This document shows, piece by piece, positions 17,061-25,979 of a DNA stretch of 64,000 bases (within the stretch, counting starts at the first letter, position 1; each line of letters opens with the position of its first letter). The DNA comes from Inquilinus limosus_F (GTDB lineage Bacteria > Pseudomonadota > Alphaproteobacteria > DSM-16000 > Inquilinaceae). The notes beneath the pieces are model-generated. The model did not search any database and was not told the DNA's origin. It saw nothing but the letters and a program-made list of their open reading frames with translations. Both the position numbers and the translations under genes were made by a program. The stretch is from the NCBI RefSeq assembly GCF_051487185.1, contig NZ_JAHVDK010000037.1:3347-67346 (forward strand), read 5' to 3'.

Positions 17061-18158
17061 ATGACAGTTATGAGCGATTTCACGATCCGGCCCGGCGGCC
17101 AGGCGTTCCGGGACCTCGACGAGCGGTCGCGGGAGATCTTCCGCCTGATCGTCGACGCCTATGTCCAGTCCGGAGAGCCGGTGGGCAGCCGCACCCTGTC
17201 GCGCCGGCTCGGCATGTCGCTGTCGCCGGCCACGATCCGCAACGTCATGGCGGATCTCGAGGAGGCCGGGCTGCTTTACGCGCCGCACACCTCGGCCGGG
17301 CGGCTGCCGACCGATGCGGGGCTGCGCCTGTTCGTGCACGGGCTGATGCAGCTCGGCGATGTCGGCGAGAACGAGCGCGCCTCGATCGAGGCGCTGTGCG
17401 CCCAGGCCGGGCGCGGCGTCGCCGAGATGCTGGAGGAGGCGACCTTGGCCCTGTCGGGCCTGTCCGCCTGCGCCGGCCTCGTCCTGGCGCCGAAGACCGA
17501 CCGGCCGCTGAAGCACATCGAATTCGTCAACCTGGCGCCGGGCCGCGCCCTGGTCGTCCTGGTCACCGAGGACGGCATGGTCGAGAACCGCGTGGTCGAG
17601 GTGCCGCTCGGCCTGCCGGCCTCGACCTTCATCCATGTCACCAACTATCTCAACGCCCGCATCGTCGGCCGCACCATCGGCGAGGCCCGGGCGGAGGTGC
17701 TGGCCGAGATCGAGGCGCAGAAGAGCCAGCTCGACAGCCTCGCCGCCAAGGTGGTCCAGGCCGGCCTCGCCACCTGGAGCGGCGGCGGCGGCACGCTGAT
17801 CGTCAAGGGCCAGTCGCGCCTCCTCAACGACGTCACGGCGCTGGAGGATCTGGAGCGCATCCGCGCCCTGTTCCAGGCGCTCGAGACCAAGGAGGCGATG
17901 CTGAGGATGCTCGACGCGGCCAATGCCGCGGAGGGCGTGCAGATCTTCATCGGCGCGGAGAACCAGCTGTTCAGCCACACCGGCTGCTCGATGATCATCG
18001 CCCCCTACAAGGGGGGCGACCAGCGCGTGGTCGGCGCCATCGGCGTGATCGGGCCGACCCGGCTGAACTATGCCCGCATCATCCCGATGGTGGACTACAC
18101 CGCGAAGATGATAGGCCGTCTGCTCCGGACCCACGAGACCACGAACCAGGTAGCATGA
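17061..18158 (+). CDS. hrcA: Heat-inducible transcription repressor HrcA
   Basis: A 365-residue repressor. The N-terminal winged helix (RSREIFRLIVDAYVQSGEPVGSRTLSRRL) is followed by the SLSPATIRNVMADLEEAGLL recognition region and the PHTSAGRLPTDAGLR box; the C-terminal dimerisation/GAF-like domain ends near RLNYARIIPMVDYTAKMI. HrcA represses groESL and related chaperone operons through CIRCE elements and needs GroEL for activity. Start codons at 17061 and 17070 are both possible. Its TGA overlaps the grpE ATG as ATGA. Confidence 0.95.
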   Translation: MTVMSDFTIRPGGQAFRDLDERSREIFRLIVDAYVQSGEPVGSRTLSRRLGMSLSPATIRNVMADLEEAGLLYAPHTSAGRLPTDAGLRLFVHGLMQLGDVGENERASIEALCAQAGRGVAEMLEEATLALSGLSACAGLVLAPKTDRPLKHIEFVNLAPGRALVVLVTEDGMVENRVVEVPLGLPASTFIHVTNYLNARIVGRTIGEARAEVLAEIEAQKSQLDSLAAKVVQAGLATWSGGGGTLIVKGQSRLLNDVTALEDLERIRALFQALETKEAMLRMLDAANAAEGVQIFIGAENQLFSHTGCSMIIAPYKGGDQRVVGAIGVIGPTRLNYARIIPMVDYTAKMIGRLLRTHETTNQVA

Positions 18159-18808
18159 TGCACAACAAGACGATGTCCGCCGAGCCCCGCCCCGACGTGA
18201 CGGAGCCGGAGACCGGGGCCGTCGGGCCCGAGGTCGAGGGTGTCGCCGAATCCGAAGCTGCGGCCGAGACCGAGGCCGCGGCCGAGGGCTGGGCCGCCGC
18301 CGAGGCGTCGCCCGAAGCCTCGGCCCTGTCGGAGGCGCGGGAGCGGGTCGCGGCACTCGAGGCCGAGAACGCCAAGCTGAAGGATCAGGCGCTGCGCGCC
18401 CTGGCCGACGCCGAGAACATCCGCCGGCGGTCGGAGCGCGAGCGCGAGGACACGGCGAAATATGCCATCTCCGGCTTCGCCAAGTCGCTGCTCGACGCCG
18501 CCGACAATCTGCGCCGCGCCATCGACGCCGTGCCGGGCGAGGCGGTGGAGACGGATGCGGCGCTGAAGACCCTGGTCGACGGCGTCGCCGCCACCGAACG
18601 CCAGCTGCTGGCCGCCTTCGAGCGCAACGGCCTGACCCGGATCGAGCCGGTCGACGAAATCTTCGACCCGAATTTCCACCAGGCCATGTTCGAGCTGCCG
18701 GGCACCGGCAAGCCGGCCGGCACCGTCGTCCAGGTGGTCCAGCCCGGCTATGTGCTGCAGGGCCGGCTGCTGCGCCCGGCCCTGGTCGGCGTGGCCAAGG
18801 GCGAATGA
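18155..18808 (+). CDS. grpE: Nucleotide exchange factor GrpE
   Basis: A 217-residue DnaK co-chaperone. An acidic, alanine-rich N-terminal arm (to about residue 60) leads into the long coiled coil (LEAENAKLKDQALRALADAENIRRR) and the C-terminal beta domain ending LQGRLLRPALVGVAKG. It speeds ADP release from DnaK in the heat-shock folding cycle. ATG codons at 18155 and 18158 both suit; the first overlaps the hrcA stop. dnaK-dnaJ are not in the window. A tiny lipoprotein gene overlaps its stop in the same ATGATG manner. Confidence 0.95.
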   Translation: MMHNKTMSAEPRPDVTEPETGAVGPEVEGVAESEAAAETEAAAEGWAAAEASPEASALSEARERVAALEAENAKLKDQALRALADAENIRRRSEREREDTAKYAISGFAKSLLDAADNLRRAIDAVPGEAVETDAALKTLVDGVAATERQLLAAFERNGLTRIEPVDEIFDPNFHQAMFELPGTGKPAGTVVQVVQPGYVLQGRLLRPALVGVAKGE

Positions 18809-18945
18809 TGCGGACGGCGCGGCGGCTCGGCCTGCTCGCGGCGCTGCTGGCGGTGGCGGTCGGCGCCGCCGCCTGCGAGCGGTCGGAGAAGCCGGCTCGG
18901 GGCCCCTATGTCGGCGTCGGCGCGGGCCTGTCCGCGCCGTCCTGA
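18805..18945 (+). CDS. Very small putative lipoprotein (46 aa)
   Basis: An ATG overlapping the grpE stop (ATGATG) opens a 46-residue frame. It has an RR-rich start, a hydrophobic stretch (LGLLAALLAVAVGAAA) and a single cysteine followed by a charged, Gly/Pro-rich tail. The GAAAC context resembles a relaxed lipobox, so the mature peptide would be a tail of about 23 residues anchored to the membrane. No family was recognised. Support comes from the start-stop overlap and the signal-like architecture; it is too short for similarity arguments. Confidence 0.55.
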   Translation: MMRTARRLGLLAALLAVAVGAAACERSEKPARGPYVGVGAGLSAPS

Positions 18946-18971
18946 CCCGCCTCGCGCCTCGCCGCAGCGGG

Positions 18972-19004
18972 CGACATGAAACTGTCACCGAGCACGGGTA
19001 GCGT
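18972..19004 (+). promoter_or_regulatory. Candidate Pho box and -10 element upstream of phoR
   Basis: CGACATGAAACTGTCAC (18972-18988) matches the PhoB box pattern CTGTCAT-N4-CTGTCAY, with a perfect second half. TAGCGT starts 10 bases after it, the spacing normal for PhoB-activated promoters in which the box replaces the -35. PhoB autoregulation of phoR is implied. Confidence 0.5.
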
Positions 19005-19060
19005 CGCGGTCCTCCCGCGAACCGCGGTATTGTGAGGCTCGCTGCTCGAGGCGCGTGTGC

Positions 19061-20497
19061 ATGGCCGGTCCGATCTATCGACATCTGCTCGGCATTGCGG
19101 TGATCGCCGCCCTGGCGCTCGCGCTCGTGCTGCCGGCGGCCCAGGCCGACGGCACCGGCCTCTGGCTGGCCGCAACCGGGGTGCTGGCGCTGGCCGGCAT
19201 CGCCGGCGTCTTCGCCTGGCGCCTGCTGCGCGATCTCGACTTGCTGCGCCGCCACATCGAGGCCTCGACGGCCGAGGCGCCGGACCGGCCGCCGCGGCCT
19301 TCGACCGAGATCGGCCAGATCCTGTTCCTGCATCTGCAGCGGCTGCAGCGCCACGCCCGCGGCCGCGAGCGCACCCTGGCGGTCGAGCTGCAGACCGCAT
19401 CCGAGATCCTGGAGGCGCAGGAGGACCCGATCCTGGTGCTGGCGGGCGACCGCAGCGTGCTGCGCGCCAACGGCGCCGCCGGGCGGCTGTTCGGCGACCG
19501 CCTCCTCGGCCGCGACCTGGCCGAGGCGATCCGCCATCCCGAGGTCATCGCCGCGGTCGACGCCGTTCTCGCCGGCGGCCCGATGCAGACCGTGCCGCTG
19601 AACCTGCCGGTGCCGATCGAGCGCGAATTCGAGGTGCGGATCCAGCGCTTCGAGCGCCGTGGCGACTCCGGAGAGCGGGACTCGGGCGACAGGCCCGAGC
19701 CGGCGCTGCTGGTCACCTTCTACGACCTCACCGCCTCCAAGCGGGTCGAGCAGATGCGCGCCGACTTCGTCGCCAATGCCAGCCACGAGCTGCGCACGCC
19801 GCTGTCCAGCCTGATGGGCTTCATCGAGACGCTGCGCGGGCCGGCGCGGGACGACGCGGCGGCCCACGAGCGCTTCCTCGGTATCATGCAGCAGCAGGCC
19901 GAGCGCATGTCGCGGCTGGTCAACGACCTTCTGTCGCTGTCGCGGATCGAGCTGGACGAGCATGTGCCGCCGACCGGCCGGGTCGCGGTCGGCCCGCTGC
20001 TGCAGTCGGTGGCCGACGCACTCGAGCTCAAGGCCCAGCGCAAGGCGCAGCGGCTCGAGCTCGACCTGGCGCCTGACCTGCCCCAGGTGGTCGGGGATTC
20101 GGACCAGCTCTATCAGGTGTTCCAGAACCTGGTGTCGAATGCGATCAATTACGGCCGGCAGGGGGGCGTCGTCGGCATCTCCGCACGGACATCCGCGGAG
20201 GGGCGGGGCGCCGGCCTCGTCGTCAGCGTCAGCGATCAGGGCGAGGGCATCGCCAAGGAGCACCTGCCGCGGCTGACCGAGCGGTTCTACCGGGTCGACC
20301 CGGCGCGCAGCCGCGCCGTCGGCGGCACCGGCCTCGGCCTCGCCATCGTCAAGCACATCGTCAGCCGCCATCGCGGCCGGCTGGAGATCGACAGCGAGGT
20401 CGGCCGCGGCAGCGTCTTCACCGTCCACCTTCCCGCCGCTCCGGCGGGCCGCGCCTCCGGACGGGGGCTTCATAAAACTGTAACGGAACTGTCTTAA
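19061..20497 (+). CDS. phoR: Phosphate-regulon sensor histidine kinase PhoR
   Basis: A 478-residue membrane sensor kinase with two N-terminal membrane segments (about residues 8-28 and 34-54) and a PAS domain (about 115-225). The dimerisation domain carries the phosphorylated H242 in SHELRTP, and the ATPase domain has N-box QNLVSNAINYG (355-365), DQGEG (392-396) and GGTGLGLAI (421-429). It phosphorylates PhoB when phosphate is scarce; the PstSCAB-PhoU complex keeps it silent otherwise. The ATG at 19061 has GAGG 9 bases upstream. The 3' end of the gene contains the pstS Pho box. Confidence 0.93.
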   Translation: MAGPIYRHLLGIAVIAALALALVLPAAQADGTGLWLAATGVLALAGIAGVFAWRLLRDLDLLRRHIEASTAEAPDRPPRPSTEIGQILFLHLQRLQRHARGRERTLAVELQTASEILEAQEDPILVLAGDRSVLRANGAAGRLFGDRLLGRDLAEAIRHPEVIAAVDAVLAGGPMQTVPLNLPVPIEREFEVRIQRFERRGDSGERDSGDRPEPALLVTFYDLTASKRVEQMRADFVANASHELRTPLSSLMGFIETLRGPARDDAAAHERFLGIMQQQAERMSRLVNDLLSLSRIELDEHVPPTGRVAVGPLLQSVADALELKAQRKAQRLELDLAPDLPQVVGDSDQLYQVFQNLVSNAINYGRQGGVVGISARTSAEGRGAGLVVSVSDQGEGIAKEHLPRLTERFYRVDPARSRAVGGTGLGLAIVKHIVSRHRGRLEIDSEVGRGSVFTVHLPAAPAGRASGRGLHKTVTELS

Positions 20498-20499
20498 AA
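20467..20499 (+). promoter_or_regulatory. Candidate three-unit Pho box for pstSCAB
   Basis: Three consecutive 11-base units (GCTTCATAAAA, CTGTAACGGAA, CTGTCTTAAAA) resemble the PhoB repeat CTGTCATAAAA. They overlap the phoR stop codon. A TATAGC element follows at 20517; the gap is longer than ideal, so the exact -10 is uncertain. Confidence 0.6.
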
Positions 20500-20604
20500 G
20501 CGTCGGTGGCGGCGACTATAGCCTGCTTCCGAAACGGCTGACGCTGTTCGATCGCAGGCCCCCGCCTTGCGGTTTCTGCCATTCTGCGTGGAAAGGCTTC
20601 CCAC

Positions 20605-21627
20605 ATGAAAAAGACCCTCGCCCTGGCCGTCCTCGCCCTGGCGGCCACCGCCGGCGCGGCCCAGGCGCGCGACCAGATCCAGGTCGCCGGCTCCTCGACC
20701 GTCCTGCCCTTCGCCAATGTCGTGGCCGAGTCCTTCGGCCAGGCCTTCTCCGGCAAGTTCAAGGCGCCGATCGTGGAGTCGGGCGGCACCGGCGGCGGCC
20801 TGAAGTCGTTCTGCTCGGGCGTGGGCGAGAACACCATCGACATCGCCAACGCCTCGCGCGCGATCAACAAGACCGAGTTCGAGACCTGCGGCAAGAACGG
20901 CGTCAAGGACATCATCCAGGTCAAGATCGGCTATGACGGCATCGTCTTCGCCTCGATCGTCAACGGCCCGAACTTCGCCCTGACCACCAACCAGCTGTGG
21001 AAGGCGATCGCCGCCCAGGTGGTGGTCGACGGCAAGGTCGTCGACAACCCGTACAAGACCTGGAAGCAGATCGACCCGAGCCTGCCGGACCAGGCGATCC
21101 AGACCTTCATCCCGGCCGAGAACCACGGCACCCGCGAGGTCTTCGTCGAGAAGGTGCTGACCGGCGGCTGCGAGCAGGAAGCGGCTGTCAAGGCGCTGAG
21201 CAAGGACGAGCAGAAGGCCGTCTGCACCAAGGTCCGCAAGGACGGGCTGGCGGTCGACATCGCCGGCGACTACACCGAGACCCTGGCGCGGATCCAGAGC
21301 ACCCAGAACGCGGTTGGCGTGTTCGGCCTGAGCTTCTACGAAGAGAACAAGGACAAGGTGAAGGTCGCGACCATCAACGGCGTCACCCCGACCGCCGAGA
21401 CCATCGCCTCGGGCGAGTATCCGGTGTCGCGGCCGCTCTACTTCTACGTCAAGAAGGCGCATCTCGGCGCGATCCCGGGCCTGAAGGAATACGTGACCTT
21501 CTTCCTCAGCGACCAGATGGTCGGCGATGAGGGCGCCCTGGTCGAGAAGGGCCTGATCCCGATGCCGGAGAAGGAGCTGAAGGACCAGCGCAACGCCGCC
21601 AACGCCGGCACCACGCTGAGCATGTGA
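20605..21627 (+). CDS. pstS: Phosphate ABC transporter substrate-binding protein PstS
   Basis: A 340-residue periplasmic protein with a signal peptide cleaved after AAQA (about residue 21). Phosphate ligands lie in AGSSTV just after the signal, in ESGGTGGGLKSFCSG, and in NHGTREVF. It captures inorganic phosphate with high affinity and passes it to PstC-PstA. GGAAAGG precedes the ATG. A very strong hairpin follows the stop, before pstC. That arrangement often lets the binding protein be made in excess over the membrane parts. Confidence 0.95.
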   Translation: MKKTLALAVLALAATAGAAQARDQIQVAGSSTVLPFANVVAESFGQAFSGKFKAPIVESGGTGGGLKSFCSGVGENTIDIANASRAINKTEFETCGKNGVKDIIQVKIGYDGIVFASIVNGPNFALTTNQLWKAIAAQVVVDGKVVDNPYKTWKQIDPSLPDQAIQTFIPAENHGTREVFVEKVLTGGCEQEAAVKALSKDEQKAVCTKVRKDGLAVDIAGDYTETLARIQSTQNAVGVFGLSFYEENKDKVKVATINGVTPTAETIASGEYPVSRPLYFYVKKAHLGAIPGLKEYVTFFLSDQMVGDEGALVEKGLIPMPEKELKDQRNAANAGTTLSM

Positions 21628-21634
21628 TCGTCCC

Positions 21635-21661
21635 GGCGGGGCCGCGTGACGCGGCCCCGCC
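21635..21661 (+). terminator. Perfect 12-bp hairpin between pstS and pstC
   Basis: GGCGGGGCCGCG pairs perfectly with CGCGGCCCCGCC around a 3-base loop (TGA). There is no U-tract. It probably acts as a partial terminator or as a 3' stabiliser that raises pstS mRNA over pstCAB. Confidence 0.7.
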
Positions 21662-21685
21662 AGTCCTCTCAGGCGCGAGACAGAC

Positions 21686-23065
21686 ATGTCCCTGCCCGTG
21701 ATCTTCGCCGTCATCCTGATCCTGATGGCGGCCGGCTATCAGATCGGGCTTCGCCGCTCGGTGGCGGTGGCCGACGGCCGCCCCGGCGAACTGCATTCCC
21801 GGCCGAGCGCCTACGGCGCCTATGTCGCGTTGTGGGCCGGGCTGCCGGCCCTGGCCCTGCTCGCGCTCTGGCTGATCTTCCAGCCCATCATCATCGCCGC
21901 GGTGGTCGACGGCACGCTGCCCGACAGCGTGCGCAACCTGCCGCCCGACCAGCTCGGCCTGATCAAGGGCACGATCGAGAACCTGGCGGCCGGCGGCGCC
22001 GTCGCCGGCGACGCCGAGCCCTATATGCGCGCCGCGGCGGACGAGATGGTCCGGCTGCAGTCGACCGGGCGGACGTTCATGATCTCTGCCGTCCTGGTCC
22101 TCGCCGCGATCGGGCTGTTCTTCGCGGTCAGCCGCGTCTCCAAGGATTTCCGGGCACGCAACCGGGTCGAGGCCGCCACGCTCGGCCTCCTCGTCGTCTG
22201 CTCAGCCATCGCCATCGTCACCACGATCGGCATCGTGCTGTCGATGCTATTCGAGGCGCTGCACTTCTTCGCCCTGGTGCCGCCGCAGGACTTCTTCTTC
22301 GGCCTGGTCTGGGACCCGGGCTTCGCCGGGGCGGGCAGCGAGGGCGGCGGCGGCCGCTTCGGGCTGATCCCCGTTCTGTGGGGCACCATCTTCATCTCCG
22401 CCATCGCCATGGCGGTGGCGGTGCCGATCGGCCTCCTGGCCGCGATCTACCTGTCGGAATACGCAGACCGGCGCATCCGCGCCTGGATCAAGCCGGTGCT
22501 GGAGATCCTCGCCGGCATCCCGACGGTGGTCTACGGCTTCTTCGCCCTGACCACGGTCGGCCCGTTCCTGCGCGACGCCGGCGCCGCGATCGGGCTCGAT
22601 GTCTCGGCCACCAGCGCGCTCAATGCCGGGCTGGTGATGGGGATCATGATCATCCCCTTCGTCTCCTCGCTGTCCGACGACATCATCAACGCGGTGCCGC
22701 AGCGCCTGCGCGACGGGTCCTACGGCCTCGGCGCGACGAAGTCGGAGACGATCCGCCAGGTGGTCATGCCCGCGGCCCTGCCGGGCATCGTCGGCGCCGT
22801 CCTGCTGGCGGTCAGCCGTGCCATCGGCGAGACCATGATCGTGGTGATGGCCGCGGGCCTGGCCGCCAACCTGACGCTGAACCCCTTCGAATCCGTGACC
22901 ACGGTCACGGTCAAGATCGTCAAGCAGCTGACCGGCGACCTGGCCTTCAACAGCCCGCAGGCACTGGTCGCCTTCGCGCTGGGGCTTACCCTCTTCGTGG
23001 TCACCCTGTGCCTCAACATTGTCGCCCTGCACATCGTGCGCAAATATCGGGAACACTATGAGTGA
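21686..23065 (+). CDS. pstC: Phosphate ABC transporter permease PstC
   Basis: A 459-residue inner-membrane permease, longer than the roughly 320-residue enterobacterial PstC because of an N-terminal extension with two membrane segments and a soluble loop (to about residue 210). This long form is usual in alphaproteobacteria. The C-terminal core has six membrane segments, with the ABC-facing EAA-like loop LGATKSETIRQVVMPAALPGI. It forms the channel with PstA. Its stop overlaps the pstA start by 8 bases (ATGAGTGA). Confidence 0.94.
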   Translation: MSLPVIFAVILILMAAGYQIGLRRSVAVADGRPGELHSRPSAYGAYVALWAGLPALALLALWLIFQPIIIAAVVDGTLPDSVRNLPPDQLGLIKGTIENLAAGGAVAGDAEPYMRAAADEMVRLQSTGRTFMISAVLVLAAIGLFFAVSRVSKDFRARNRVEAATLGLLVVCSAIAIVTTIGIVLSMLFEALHFFALVPPQDFFFGLVWDPGFAGAGSEGGGGRFGLIPVLWGTIFISAIAMAVAVPIGLLAAIYLSEYADRRIRAWIKPVLEILAGIPTVVYGFFALTTVGPFLRDAGAAIGLDVSATSALNAGLVMGIMIIPFVSSLSDDIINAVPQRLRDGSYGLGATKSETIRQVVMPAALPGIVGAVLLAVSRAIGETMIVVMAAGLAANLTLNPFESVTTVTVKIVKQLTGDLAFNSPQALVAFALGLTLFVVTLCLNIVALHIVRKYREHYE

Positions 23066-24380
23066 GGCCGATCTGATGAACGGTGCCCAGCCCCGCGCGG
23101 TGACTCACGTCACCAAGCAGGCCGCCTTCACGGCGAAGCTGAAGCGCCGGCACGCGGCGGAGACGCGCTTCCGCCTCTACGGCATCGCCGCGATCGCGGT
23201 GGCGATCTGCTTCCTGGTCGTGCTGTTCGTCTCGATCATCGGCCAGGGCTACAGCGCCTTCACGCAGTCGATGATCCGGCTGGAGGTGACCTTCGATCCG
23301 GAGGTGATCGATCCGTCCGGCCAGCGCGACCCGACCGCCCTGATGACCGCCGACTACGACCAGCTGGCGCGCGACGCCCTGCGCAAGCAGATCACCGTCA
23401 CGAGCGCGGCGGAACGCCGGAAGTCCAACGCCCTGCTCAGCCGCGGCGCGCCGATCGCGCTGCGCGACATGGTGCTGGCCGACCCGTCGGTCGTCGGCAC
23501 CACCCGCACCGTCTGGGTCCCGGCGCATGGCGACGTCGACGCGCTGATCAAGGGCCAGATCTCCCGCGACCTGCCGCAGGAGCAGCGCCGCCTGGACGAC
23601 CAGCAGACCGCCTGGGTCGACCAGCTCTCCGCCTCCGGCGCGCTGGAGCGCCGCTTCAACTGGGCGCTGTTCACCGCCGGCGCCTCGAGCAACCCGGAAC
23701 TGGCCGGCATCGGCGTCGCCATCGTCGGCTCGGCCTATATGATGCTGATCGTGCTGCTGCTGGCGCTGCCGATCGGCGTGCTGGCGGCGGTCTATCTCGA
23801 GGAATTCGCCAAGAAGAACCGCTGGACCGATCTGATCGAGGTCAACATCAACAACCTGGCCGCGGTCCCGTCGATCGTGTTCGGCCTGCTCGGCCTGGCG
23901 GTGTTCATCAACTTCTTCGGCCTGCCGCGGTCGGCGCCGCTGGTCGGCGGCCTGGTGCTGACGCTCTTGACCCTGCCGACCATCATCATCGCCACGCGCG
24001 CTTCGATCCGGGCGGTGCCGCCCTCGATCAAGCAGGCGGCGCTCGGCCTCGGCGCCTCGCGCATGCAGGCGATGTTCCACCACACCCTGCCGCTCGCGGC
24101 GCCCGGCATCCTGACCGGCACGATCCTCGGCCTGGCCCATGCGCTGGGCGAGACCGCGCCGCTGCTGATGATCGGCATGGTCGCCTTCGTGGTCGGCTAC
24201 CCGGCCACGCCGGTCGACCCGGCCACGGCCCTGCCGGTGCAGATCTACATGTGGTCCGGCGCGGCGGAGCGCGGCTTCGTCGAGCGGACCTCGGCCGGAA
24301 TCATCGTCCTGCTCGTCTTCCTGATCATCATGAACAGCTTCGCGGTTTGGCTGCGTCGCAAATTCGAACGCCGGTGGTGA
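23058..24380 (+). CDS. pstA: Phosphate ABC transporter permease PstA
   Basis: A 440-residue permease, also of the long alphaproteobacterial form: one membrane segment near residues 40-65, a periplasmic loop of about 150 residues, then the transport core. The EAA-like loop is LGLGASRMQAMFHHTLPLAAPGI. It pairs with PstC as the membrane channel. The ATG at 23058 overlaps the pstC stop and follows GGGAA; an ATG at 23076 would shorten it by six residues. Confidence 0.94.
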   Translation: MSEADLMNGAQPRAVTHVTKQAAFTAKLKRRHAAETRFRLYGIAAIAVAICFLVVLFVSIIGQGYSAFTQSMIRLEVTFDPEVIDPSGQRDPTALMTADYDQLARDALRKQITVTSAAERRKSNALLSRGAPIALRDMVLADPSVVGTTRTVWVPAHGDVDALIKGQISRDLPQEQRRLDDQQTAWVDQLSASGALERRFNWALFTAGASSNPELAGIGVAIVGSAYMMLIVLLLALPIGVLAAVYLEEFAKKNRWTDLIEVNINNLAAVPSIVFGLLGLAVFINFFGLPRSAPLVGGLVLTLLTLPTIIIATRASIRAVPPSIKQAALGLGASRMQAMFHHTLPLAAPGILTGTILGLAHALGETAPLLMIGMVAFVVGYPATPVDPATALPVQIYMWSGAAERGFVERTSAGIIVLLVFLIIMNSFAVWLRRKFERRW

Positions 24381-24385
24381 ACCCC

Positions 24386-25201
24386 ATGACCGTGATCCAG
24401 ACAATCGTCCCGCATGCCGCGACCCCGGCGGCCGCGGCCGAAAGGCCCTCGAAGATGGTGGCGCGCGGCGTCAAGGTCTTCTACGGCCAGAAGGAGGCGC
24501 TGCACGGCGTCGATGTCGACCTGCTGGAGAACGAGGTGCTGGCCCTGATCGGCCCCTCGGGCTGCGGCAAGTCGACCTTCCTGCGCTGCCTCAACCGCAT
24601 GAACGACACCATCGAGGGCGCCCGGGTCGAGGGCACCATCAGCCTCGACGGCGAGGACATCTACGACAAGCGGCTGGATGTGGTGCAGCTGCGCGCCCGG
24701 GTCGGCATGGTGTTCCAGAAGCCGAACCCGTTCCCGAAGTCGATCTTCGACAACGTCGCCTACGGCCCGCGGATCCACGGCTTCGCCAGCCGCCGCGACG
24801 AGCTGGAGGCGATCGTCGAGAAGAGCCTGATCGGCGCCGGGCTGTGGAAGGAGGTCCGCGACCGGCTGAACGAGGCCGGCACCGGCCTGTCCGGCGGCCA
24901 GCAGCAGCGCCTGTGCATCGCCCGGGCCATCGCCTGCAGCCCGGAGGTGATCCTGATGGACGAGCCCTGCTCGGCCCTGGACCCGATCGCGACCGCGCAT
25001 ATCGAGGAGCTGATCGACGAGCTGCGGCGCGAATACACGATCGCAATCGTCACCCACAACATGCAGCAGGCGGCCCGCGTCAGCCAGCGCACCGCCTTCT
25101 TCCATCTCGGCGACCTGGTCGAGGTCGGGCACACCGAAGAGATCTTCACCAATCCGAGGGACGAGCGGACCCAGGGCTACATCACCGGCCGCTTCGGCTG
25201 A
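24386..25201 (+). CDS. pstB: Phosphate ABC transporter ATP-binding protein PstB
   Basis: A 271-residue ATPase with Walker A GPSGCGKST (56-64), the ABC signature LSGGQQQR (168-175) and Walker B ILMDEPCSALD (189-199). It drives phosphate import and, with PhoU, signals phosphate sufficiency to PhoR. The ATG at 24386 lies 5 bases after the pstA stop, behind GGTGG; the N-terminal 25 residues are extra compared with the shortest family members. Confidence 0.96.
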   Translation: MTVIQTIVPHAATPAAAAERPSKMVARGVKVFYGQKEALHGVDVDLLENEVLALIGPSGCGKSTFLRCLNRMNDTIEGARVEGTISLDGEDIYDKRLDVVQLRARVGMVFQKPNPFPKSIFDNVAYGPRIHGFASRRDELEAIVEKSLIGAGLWKEVRDRLNEAGTGLSGGQQQRLCIARAIACSPEVILMDEPCSALDPIATAHIEELIDELRREYTIAIVTHNMQQAARVSQRTAFFHLGDLVEVGHTEEIFTNPRDERTQGYITGRFG

Positions 25202-25247
25202 GCCCCGCCCCGATCGACCGCCACCCCAGACACCGGAACCACCGCCC

Positions 25248-25979
25248 ATGTCCAGCGAGCACATCGTCAAATCCTTCGACCAGGAACTGGAGACGCTGCG
25301 CCGCACCATCGTGCAGATGGGCGGGCTGGCCGAAAGCCAGCTCGAGCTCGCGATCCAGGCCGTGGTCCGGCGCGACGCCGACCTCGCCGACCGGGTGATG
25401 CGCAGCGATCAGCAGATGGACGCCTACGAGGCCTCCATCGATAGCGTGGCGATCCGGTCTCTGGCGTTGCGCCAGCCGATGGCGGTCGATCTGCGCGAGG
25501 TGGTGTCGGCGCTCCGCATCGCCTCGGATCTGGAGCGGATCGGCGACTACGCCGCCAACATCGCCAAGCGGTCCCTGGCCCTGGTCCAGGTGCCGGTGGT
25601 CCGCCCGGTGGCGACGCTGCCGCGCATGGGCCGGATGGTACAGCAGATCATCAAGGACGTGCTCGACGCCTATACCGAGCGCGACCTTGAGAAGGCGCTG
25701 TCGGCCTGGCGCCAGGACGAATCGGTCGACGACCTTTACACCAGCCTGTTCCGCGAGACCCTCACCTACATGATGGAGGATCCGCGCAACATCACCCCCT
25801 GCACCCATCTCCTGTTCATCGCCAAGAACATCGAGCGGATCGGCGACCACGCGACCAACATCGCCGAGCTGATCCACTTCCTGCTGACAGGCAAGCCGGT
25901 GACGGATGTGCGGCCGAAGGGCGACGCCACCTCCTTCACCGTCGTCACCCCCGAGGCAAAGCCGGAGGAGAATCAATGA
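25248..25979 (+). CDS. phoU: Phosphate signalling protein PhoU
   Basis: A 243-residue all-helical protein made of two three-helix PhoU repeats. Each has the metal-binding E/D-x3-D-type helix (SDLERIGDYAANIAKR in repeat 1 and KNIERIGDHATNIAEL in repeat 2). It links the state of the PstSCAB transporter to PhoR and prevents toxic phosphate uptake. It lies 46 bases after pstB, and its TGA overlaps the phoB ATG as ATGA. Confidence 0.95.
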   Translation: MSSEHIVKSFDQELETLRRTIVQMGGLAESQLELAIQAVVRRDADLADRVMRSDQQMDAYEASIDSVAIRSLALRQPMAVDLREVVSALRIASDLERIGDYAANIAKRSLALVQVPVVRPVATLPRMGRMVQQIIKDVLDAYTERDLEKALSAWRQDESVDDLYTSLFRETLTYMMEDPRNITPCTHLLFIAKNIERIGDHATNIAELIHFLLTGKPVTDVRPKGDATSFTVVTPEAKPEENQ

